Shown in pieces: positions 45,630 to 51,184 of a DNA stretch of 51,184 nt (the stretch's first letter is position 1; every line of letters begins with the position of its first letter). The notes below the pieces were generated by a model. It was not told where the DNA came from. It searched no databases and was given only the letters and a program-made list of their open reading frames with translations. The position numbers and the translations under genes are program-made. Origin of the DNA: Hyphomicrobiales bacterium (GTDB taxonomy: Bacteria > Pseudomonadota > Alphaproteobacteria > Rhizobiales > Devosiaceae); assembly GCA_026981645.1 (NCBI GenBank), contig JALSII010000006.1:226564-277747 (forward strand). The letters are read 5' to 3'.

Positions 45630-46402
45630 GCGCTGAATCCGTCCTCAGAATCGATAACCTTGAAAGTTATTACGGCCCGATAATGGCTATCAGGGGCGTT
45701 TCGCTGGAAGTGCGGCGGGGCCAGATTGTTACCATCCTTGGTGCCAACGGCGCCGGCAAGACCACGCTTTTGAAAACCATTTCGGGGGTCATGCACCCGG
45801 CCAAAGGCACCATTTTGCTGAACGGTGAACCCATTCAGGGGCGCGACGCCGATTTTGCCGTCAAAAAGGGCCTTGTCCATGTGCCTGAGGGGCGCGAGAT
45901 TTTCCCTCTTTTGAGCGTGGCTCAGAATATTTCTCTTGGTGCCTATGTGCGTTCCGACAAGGCTGCCATCGCCAGAGACATGGAGATGGTTTTCACCTAT
46001 TTCCCCATTCTCGCCGAGCGCAGGGAACAGCCCGCAGGCACCCTTTCGGGCGGCCAGCAACAGATGCTGGCCATCGGGCGTGGCCTGATGGCGGCCCCGG
46101 AGGTCATGCTGCTGGACGAACCCAGTCTTGGCCTGTCACCTCTGTTGGTGGAGGAAATATTTTCCATCCTGAAACGCCTTAACACCGAGCAGGATATGAC
46201 CGTGTTGCTGGTTGAGCAGAACGCGCTGGTGGCCCTTGATGTGGCCGATTATGGCTATGTTATGGAACTTGGCCGCATCGTTATGGCTGATGACGCAGAG
46301 GCACTGAAAAATTCCAAGGACATACAATCATTCTATCTGGGTGCGGTTGAGGAAACCCAGCGCGGCCAGCGCCGCTGGAAGCAACGCAAGACATGGCGCT
46401 AG
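45626..46402 (+). CDS. livF: Branched-chain-amino-acid-type ABC ATPase LivF
   Basis: 258 residues, some 20 longer than usual because of a basic tail (QRGQRRWKQRKTWR). Walker A is GANGAGKTTLLKTI, the signature is LSGGQQQMLAIGRGLM, Walker B is VMLLDEPSLGLSP and the H loop region VLLVEQNALVAL. It pairs with LivG. The start overlaps the livG stop as ATGA. The acyl-CoA ligase gene begins nine bases after its stop. Confidence 0.95.
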   Translation: MSAESVLRIDNLESYYGPIMAIRGVSLEVRRGQIVTILGANGAGKTTLLKTISGVMHPAKGTILLNGEPIQGRDADFAVKKGLVHVPEGREIFPLLSVAQNISLGAYVRSDKAAIARDMEMVFTYFPILAERREQPAGTLSGGQQQMLAIGRGLMAAPEVMLLDEPSLGLSPLLVEEIFSILKRLNTEQDMTVLLVEQNALVALDVADYGYVMELGRIVMADDAEALKNSKDIQSFYLGAVEETQRGQRRWKQRKTWR

Positions 46403-46411
46403 GATTTGTTG

Positions 46412-48301
46412 ATGAGTAAATATGGCAAATTGCCTGATCAGATAATTATCGGGGGGATATCCTCCAACGCCGATCTGGAAACGGGTCCCTATTTTGTCGA
46501 TGGCTGCGATACCATCACGAAACTGTTTTTGAGCCGGTGCCGGGAATTGGGCGAAAAAACCGCCCACCGCGAAAAGGTGCTGGGCCTGTGGCGCTCCCAT
46601 TCCTGGAACGACTATCTCATTGCCGCCCGGCGTATCGGGCTGGGGCTGGTATCGCTGGGCCTGAAGCGCGGAGATGTGGTTTCCATTCTCTCCGAGGACA
46701 CCAAGGAATGGCTCTATTTTGATTTGGGCGTGCAATGTGTGGGAGGCATTGCCTCAGGCGTTTACACTACCGATGCTCCCACCCAGCTTGCCTATCTGCT
46801 CAATGATTCGGGAAGTCGGTTTCTGGTCGTTGAAAACGACGAGATGCTGGATAAATATCTTGAGATTGCCGACCAGGTGCCCACGCTGGAAAAAGTCATC
46901 ATCTGCCAGAGGGCAGGTCTTGCCGACTTTTCTGATAAAAAGGCGTTGTTTCTTGATGAGCTTTACGACATTGGCGAAAAGCTTTCCCAAGATGAACCCG
47001 GGCGCTTTGAGGCAGAAATTGCCCTCTCTAAACCTGAGGACGTGGGGCTGCTGATTTATACATCGGGTACCACGGGCAAGCCCAAGGGCGCCATGATTTC
47101 CAATCACAATATTATGTTCATTATTTCCTCTTCGCTCCGGGTGCTGCCCTACAAGGAGAGTGATGAACAGCTTTGTTTTTTGCCCCTGTGCCACGTGTTG
47201 GAGCGTAACACGTCGGCCTATTCTCCCATAGCCTGCAAGACCATCGTCAACTTCGTTGAAAGCTCCGAAACGATCTTTGATAATCTTCAGGAGGTTTCCC
47301 CCCACGTTTTCACCGCCGTGCCCAGGGTTTGGGAAAAGATTTATTCGCGGGTGAGCATGATGGCCATGGACGGCACGGCACTTGGCAAATGGAGTTTTGC
47401 GCAAGCCTTGAAGGCAGGAATGGCGCGGGCGGAATTTGTCATCTCCAACCGCCAGGCGCCCGCTCTGGTGCAGATGCGTTATGCGCTTTGGGATTTTCTG
47501 GTGCTCAAAAACCTGCGTCGCATGCTGGGCATGGCCCGGGTCCGGCGCGCCATTACCGGGGCTGCTCCGATTTCCCCGGACCTTTTGAAATGGTATCGCG
47601 CCATCGGTGTGAATCTGGTTGAAGGGCTGGGACAGACCGAGGGCACCGGCGTGACCACGGTCAATCAGGTCAGCCATAACAAGAACGGCACGGTGGGCCC
47701 TGCTATTCCCGGGGTGACCATTAGAATTTCGGAACAGGGAGAAATTCAGTTCAAGGGCGGCAATGTTTTTCCCGGCTATTGGAATGCGCCGGAAAAAACC
47801 AGAGATACCATGACCGAGGACGGCTATCTCAGAACCGGCGATGTGGGACAACTGGATGAGGAGGGGTTCCTCACCATTACCGGGCGCCTTAAGGATATTA
47901 TCATCACCGCAGGGGGCAAAAATATCACTCCCTCCCAGATGGAGAACAAGCTCAAGGCATCTCCCCACATTTCTGATGTTGTGGTTATCGGCGACCGGCG
48001 CAAATATCTTACCTGCCTGGTTATGATTGACCAGGAAAATGTAGAAAAATTTGCCCAGGACAATAAAATACCATTCAATGATTTTGCCTCCCTGTGCGCG
48101 GCCAAAGAGGTGCAAGAACTGGTCGGGGCGATTATTGCGGAGGCAAATGCCGATTTTGCCCGTGTCGAGCAGATAAAGGACTTTCGCCTCATCAACATTT
48201 TACTCACCGCCGAGGATGATGAACTGACGGCGACAATGAAACTGAAACGCGCCTTTGTCGAAAAACGCTATGAACAACTTATCGACCAGATGTACAAATA
48301 A
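46412..48301 (+). CDS. AMP-forming acyl-CoA ligase (long-chain type)
   Basis: 629 residues of the ANL superfamily. The AMP-binding loop is LIYTSGTTGKPKGAMISN, the second block NLVEGLGQTEGTGVTT, the hinge GYLRTGDVGQLDEEG, and the C-terminal lysine region GRLKDIIITAGGKNITPSQ. It makes an acyl-adenylate and then acyl-CoA from a carboxylic acid. It most resembles FadD15-like long-chain ligases, but the substrate is unproved. ATG 46412 has AGGA seven bases before it. It sits inside the liv operon, between livF and the binding-protein gene, suggesting that the imported compound is a carboxylic acid trapped as its CoA ester. Confidence 0.92.
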   Translation: MSKYGKLPDQIIIGGISSNADLETGPYFVDGCDTITKLFLSRCRELGEKTAHREKVLGLWRSHSWNDYLIAARRIGLGLVSLGLKRGDVVSILSEDTKEWLYFDLGVQCVGGIASGVYTTDAPTQLAYLLNDSGSRFLVVENDEMLDKYLEIADQVPTLEKVIICQRAGLADFSDKKALFLDELYDIGEKLSQDEPGRFEAEIALSKPEDVGLLIYTSGTTGKPKGAMISNHNIMFIISSSLRVLPYKESDEQLCFLPLCHVLERNTSAYSPIACKTIVNFVESSETIFDNLQEVSPHVFTAVPRVWEKIYSRVSMMAMDGTALGKWSFAQALKAGMARAEFVISNRQAPALVQMRYALWDFLVLKNLRRMLGMARVRRAITGAAPISPDLLKWYRAIGVNLVEGLGQTEGTGVTTVNQVSHNKNGTVGPAIPGVTIRISEQGEIQFKGGNVFPGYWNAPEKTRDTMTEDGYLRTGDVGQLDEEGFLTITGRLKDIIITAGGKNITPSQMENKLKASPHISDVVVIGDRRKYLTCLVMIDQENVEKFAQDNKIPFNDFASLCAAKEVQELVGAIIAEANADFARVEQIKDFRLINILLTAEDDELTATMKLKRAFVEKRYEQLIDQMYK

Positions 48302-48326
48302 AACAGTTTTCAACAGGAGGAAAAAT

Positions 48327-49493
48327 ATGAAAACTTTACTCAAACTGGCTGGCGTCATGGCGTTCAGCGCCGCACTTTCAACCAATGTGGCCATCGCCCA
48401 GACCCAAGGGGTTACCGATACCGAGGTGGTTATCGGCTCGAGCAATGACCTTTCAGGAATTTTTGCCGCTTTTGGCGCGCCCGCGGTTCAGGCGGCCCAG
48501 CTCTATTTTGACGAAGTGAATGAAAATGGCGGCGTGCATGGCCGGCAGATAAAGTTTGTCGTTGAAGACCACGGCTATCAGCTTCCCAAGGCGACCTCAG
48601 CCATCAACAAGCTGGTCAATCGCGACAAGATTTTTGCAATGTTTTTGCAACTGGGAACGCCAATGAATGTTGCTTCCTTCCCGTTGCTTGAATCCAAGCA
48701 GATCGCCAATGTCTTCCCGCTTACTCTGTCTGGCGAACTGCTTGCCGAACCGATCGACTATCGTTATGCGCCGGGGGCACCCTATTATGATCAGATGAGA
48801 ACCGGCATCGCTTATCTCGCGGGAGAGCAGGACGCCAAAAACATCTGCGCTATGTTTATTGCCTCCGATTTTGGCACCGAGGTGCAAAAGGCTGCCGTGG
48901 ATGAGGCTGCCGCTTCCGGTCTCAACTATGCCGCCGAAACTACCCACAAGCCGGATGATGCGGATTTCGCAGGTTCCCTGAACCGTCTTAAGGAAGCCGA
49001 GTGCGATGTCGTTGCCATTGCGCTTGGTGTTCGCCAGATCATCACCGCCTATGTGACCGCCGGGCGCATGGGCTGGACCGATGTGAGTTTCATCACTTCA
49101 GCGGCCGGTTTCCATTCGGTTGTGGCCAAGGTTCCCGGTGGCGTAACCAATGGTCTTTATGCTGCCGCGCCCTGGGCTGATGTTCTGCCCCGCATGGACA
49201 ATCCGGTGGTTGGTGCATGGGTACAGAAATATCTGGAAGCCTCCGGTGAACAGCTGCCCAGTTCAGGTGCGTTACTGGGTCGTTCGGGAGCTGAAGTCTT
49301 GGTGCGGGCGCTGGAAGCCGCCGGGCCTGACCTGACACCGGCCAGCTTCAAGGCCGGCATGGAAAGCCTCGATTATTACGATGAAATTCTGGATGGACAG
49401 ATGGACTATTCCGCCGAGGACCACAGCGGGGCCGATCAGGTCATCGTATCGGTTATTGAGGATAGCAACTGGAAGGAACTCTTCCGCCAGTAA
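48327..49493 (+). CDS. ABC transporter substrate-binding protein, LivK/HAAT type
   Basis: 388 residues. The ATG at 48327 follows a perfect AGGAGG by six bases; a longer frame overlapping the ligase gene is not needed. Signal peptide about 1-25 (LKLAGVMAFSAALSTNVAIA). The mature protein opens TQGVTDTEVVIGSSNDLSG, the type I periplasmic-binding fold. It captures the cargo for LivHMGF. Such proteins bind branched-chain amino acids, amides, or aromatic and other acids; the context favours a carboxylic acid. Last gene of the operon, with a terminator 27 bases later. Confidence 0.92.
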   Translation: MKTLLKLAGVMAFSAALSTNVAIAQTQGVTDTEVVIGSSNDLSGIFAAFGAPAVQAAQLYFDEVNENGGVHGRQIKFVVEDHGYQLPKATSAINKLVNRDKIFAMFLQLGTPMNVASFPLLESKQIANVFPLTLSGELLAEPIDYRYAPGAPYYDQMRTGIAYLAGEQDAKNICAMFIASDFGTEVQKAAVDEAAASGLNYAAETTHKPDDADFAGSLNRLKEAECDVVAIALGVRQIITAYVTAGRMGWTDVSFITSAAGFHSVVAKVPGGVTNGLYAAAPWADVLPRMDNPVVGAWVQKYLEASGEQLPSSGALLGRSGAEVLVRALEAAGPDLTPASFKAGMESLDYYDEILDGQMDYSAEDHSGADQVIVSVIEDSNWKELFRQ

Positions 49494-49519
49494 GGTTGCA
49501 GTTTCAATGAATGTCATTG

Positions 49520-49548
49520 AAGGGCATCCCTCTGGGGGTGCCCTTTTT
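49520..49548 (+). terminator. Intrinsic terminator of the liv operon
   Basis: AAGGGCATCCC, loop TCTG, GGGGTGCCCTT, then TTT. An 11-base stem with one G-U pair and a T run, directly after the binding-protein gene. Confidence 0.93.
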
Positions 49549-49707
49549 CTGTCATCGGGTGCAAAAACTGTCCTGGGCCAAACCTGTGGAGGCGATAATC
49601 CCGCACTGAGTGATATTTTGCCTTTCCGGATGACCTCGAGCTTATGCCCCCTGACCTAGTATGCTGGTTCAAACATTGCCAACATTGCAAACCGGAGTGA
49701 AACTGCC

Positions 49708-50118
49708 ATGACCCGACTCACTGCCCTTCGTCTGCTGAAATTGACCTTGTGGGCCCTTTCCTGCTATTTCCTGCTGATTTTTCTGGCCCATGTAACGGGT
49801 ACAAAACTGCCATTGCTCTTTGTTTATTTCGACGTCCCCTCCACAATCTACCAGGACAGGATAATAGCATTTTTTGCCTTTGGCTGGGCTGTGTTCATTG
49901 CAACAACTGCACGGGATCCCGGCACTAATCTGCAATTTGTGCGGGCTCTGATTGTCGCTGCAACCGGTGCCATTATCATTCTTAGTTTTATCAACCTGAG
50001 CACGGACTTTGCCAGCTATTCTGCCGATATTGAGGTCTGGAGGTTCTGGGTGCAAACAGGGCTGCTGGCTGCAATCGCACTCTGGCTGGTCCTGCTGGTA
50101 AGTTTTGCGAAAAAATGA
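49708..50118 (+). CDS. Small four-helix membrane protein, unknown function
   Basis: 136 residues with four hydrophobic helices (about 10-30, 48-66, 76-97 and 110-131) and a basic end (SFAKK). I do not recognise a family. GGAGTG lies about ten bases before the ATG at 49708. It is alone between the liv terminator and the convergent Crp/Fnr gene, 66 bases away. Codon use fits the neighbours, so it looks like a real gene. Confidence 0.7.
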   Translation: MTRLTALRLLKLTLWALSCYFLLIFLAHVTGTKLPLLFVYFDVPSTIYQDRIIAFFAFGWAVFIATTARDPGTNLQFVRALIVAATGAIIILSFINLSTDFASYSADIEVWRFWVQTGLLAAIALWLVLLVSFAKK

Positions 50119-50184
50119 ACAGCTTGTCCCAAGTGAAGCTTTTGCCCCAAAATGCCCCAGGTAACAGCTCAGGGTCAGAGGACC

Positions 50185-50892
50185 CTAAAGATAGCCCTCA
50201 ACAATACCATCGGCGACCAGCAACAGGCGGTGGGGTTCGCGCACCAGCAGTTTTTTGCGCCCGCCCTGCACCAGTTCCGCGCTCTCCCAGGCGCTCAGGA
50301 TACGCGAAACCGTGTGCAAAGTAGTCCCGGCCATTTCCGCTATATCCTTGCGGGTTACCGGAAAGTCGATGCTCACCCCCTGTTCCACGCGCTTTCCTGA
50401 CTGACGCACAAGCCTGAGAATGGTGTGAGCAACCCTTCGTTCCACTTCCTCGGTGGCCATTTCACGAATACGCGTGTGGGCCTCCTGAAGGCGGGCACCC
50501 ACTGCCTGCATGGCGTTTGCCGCCAGTGTGGGATGTTCCTCCATGAGTTGGTCCCACAGGGCAGTTGGCCAGCAAACGATCAGGCTTTCGCTGACGGTCT
50601 TGGCTGTGCCGGGATAGCTGTCCCGCTTGAGAGCCTTGGCGATGCCAAACAGGTCCCCCGGGTTGATGATGCGCACAATGATCTGCTGTCCGTCCGCGGT
50701 AACCTGGCTGACCTTTAAGCGTCCATGCAACAGAATATAAAAAGACCGTGCCGTATCACCCTGCTTGAATACCACTTCATTGCGTCCAAGCAGGCGGCCG
50801 GTGGCTCCATACAGAATGTCATCAAGTTCCTTCGTGTCCATAGTCGCGAACAGCGCAAATTCCTTGAGCAGAGTACGATCGATTGGAATCAA
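50185..50892 (-). CDS. Crp/Fnr family transcriptional regulator
   Basis: 235 residues. An N-terminal cyclic-nucleotide-type beta barrel (about 15-120, EVVFKQGDTARSFYILLHGRLKV), a long dimer helix, and a C-terminal winged helix with VTRKDIAEMAGTTLHTVSR. There is no N-terminal cysteine cluster, so it is not an oxygen-sensing FNR. The recognition helix has HTVSR where FNR has ETISR. The effector is unknown. The start is TTG at 50892, with AGGA eight bases before it. A perfect TTGTT-N4-AACAA palindrome lies 87 bases upstream, between this gene and a divergent one, and may be its own target. Confidence 0.9.
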   Translation of the reverse strand: MIPIDRTLLKEFALFATMDTKELDDILYGATGRLLGRNEVVFKQGDTARSFYILLHGRLKVSQVTADGQQIIVRIINPGDLFGIAKALKRDSYPGTAKTVSESLIVCWPTALWDQLMEEHPTLAANAMQAVGARLQEAHTRIREMATEEVERRVAHTILRLVRQSGKRVEQGVSIDFPVTRKDIAEMAGTTLHTVSRILSAWESAELVQGGRKKLLVREPHRLLLVADGIVEGYL

Positions 50893-50977
50893 TGTTTCTG
50901 TCCTGTGTTGGCAACCGACCAGGGGCCCTGACCCTGAACGAACATATAGCCCATTTTCCTCCCAAACCTGCCTTTTG

Positions 50978-50993
50978 TTTGTTCTGGAACAAA
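50978..50993. promoter_or_regulatory. FNR/CRP-type palindrome, probable regulator binding site
   Basis: TTTGTTC, TG, GAACAAA: a perfect inverted repeat. Its core TTGTT-CTGG-AACAA has the five-four-five layout of FNR and DNR boxes (TTGAT-N4-ATCAA) with one base changed per arm. It lies in the space between the divergent Crp/Fnr gene and the exported-protein ORF, about 93 bases from each start. Confidence 0.65.
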
Positions 50994-51078
50994 TTTGCCG
51001 CAGCTCTTAGCGATATAAGCGCTGTGGCTGATGGAATTTGTCGGCCCTTTTTGGCGCTTTTTTTTGAGTTTCCTATTC

Positions 51079-51184
51079 ATGTTCAAAGGTATTTTGCCAG
51101 TTTTCTTCCGGTGCTCCGGACCTCAGGGCCGGAGGCAGGGGGGATTGTTCCTGCTGCTGTGCGCTATGCTTTTGCTTGCACAGC
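51079..51184 (+). CDS. Start of an exported or membrane protein, cut by window edge
   Basis: An open frame from ATG 51079 runs to the last base without a stop. A TTG at 51145, after GGAGG, is an alternative start. The end of the visible part (GLFLLLCAMLLLAQ) looks like a signal peptide or first membrane helix. Only about 35 residues are visible, so no family can be named. It is divergent from the Crp/Fnr gene across the palindrome at 50978. Confidence 0.4.
   Translation, partial: MFKGILPVFFRCSGPQGRRQGGLFLLLCAMLLLAQ

Noticed and set aside
46754..48115. 453-residue open frame antisense to the acyl-CoA ligase
   Set aside because: The sense strand is a complete, motif-rich ligase; long antisense frames are expected in GC-rich codon-biased genes. 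The same holds for the antisense frames at 15444-16580 and 10408-11475.
50889..51086. 65-residue basic minus-strand ORF beyond the Crp/Fnr start
   Set aside because: It covers the promoter gap and the palindrome, has no ribosome site or family resemblance, and overlaps the start of the Crp/Fnr gene.

Overview
This window reads as chromosomal DNA of an alphaproteobacterium, most likely a member of the Hyphomicrobiales (Rhizobiales) or a close relative. The evidence is a tRNA-His gene without the -1 G and with discriminator A73, the short HisG plus HisZ arrangement with hisS, an agl-type alpha-glucoside operon, a FYDLN-acid (TIGR02300) gene beside cmk-rpsA, IHF-beta, a TadG-like protein, CtrA-like sites and a PdhS/DivL-like PAS kinase relative. 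No species is claimed. Base composition is moderately GC-rich and even. I see no insertion sequences, phage genes, CRISPR arrays or rRNA.

Layout. 0.1-5.1 kb: signalling genes, with CheY and CheZ, a HAD-IIA phosphatase, a membrane protein with a degenerate EAL domain, and an NtrC-type sigma-54 activator. 5.1-7.8 kb: a DUF427 gene broken by two compensating frameshifts, then groES-groEL under a perfect CIRCE operator, closed by a strong terminator. 7.9-9.3 kb: a GT2 glycosyltransferase and a GtrA flippase-like protein that seems to start at CTG. 9.4-12.7 kb: hisS-hisZ-hisG joined by GTGA overlaps. hisS carries an internal stretch of foreign-looking codon use. 12.8-16.7 kb: DNA glycosylase Tag, a single-domain response regulator, an L,D-transpeptidase, a TadG-like von Willebrand protein and tRNA-His. 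17.0-19.6 kb: a PAS histidine-kinase-like protein whose phospho-acceptor histidine is arginine.

19.7-22.5 kb: a ferric-iron ABC transporter (binding protein and fused permease, no ATPase) behind an Irr-like box. 22.6-30.4 kb: an alpha-glucoside uptake and hydrolysis regulon (aglEFG and aglAK on the minus strand, with the LacI-type aglR on the plus strand between them) and palindromic operators at both promoters. 30.5-33.6 kb: Mrp/ApbC, transaldolase and an aromatic aminotransferase. 33.8-37.8 kb: an FG-GAP exported protein, an M20 amidohydrolase overlapping an AbrB-type membrane protein, and a concanavalin-like exported protein. 37.8-42.6 kb: ihfB, sppA, rpsA, cmk, the FYDLN-acid protein and tRNA-Ala. 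aroA, often next to cmk in relatives, is absent here. 42.8-49.6 kb: a complete HAAT-type ABC transporter (livHMGF, livK) with an acyl-CoA ligase inside the operon. 49.7-51.2 kb: a small membrane protein, a Crp/Fnr regulator, a perfect FNR-like palindrome and the start of an exported protein cut by the window edge.

Most genes are ordinary housekeeping or transport. The points most worth a second look are the arginine-for-histidine pseudo-kinase, the hisS codon island next to the atypical tRNA-His, the compensating dinucleotide frameshifts in the DUF427 gene, the split agl regulon with its operators and alternative hairpins, the CTG start of gtrA, and the matched Crp/Fnr protein and palindrome at the right edge.
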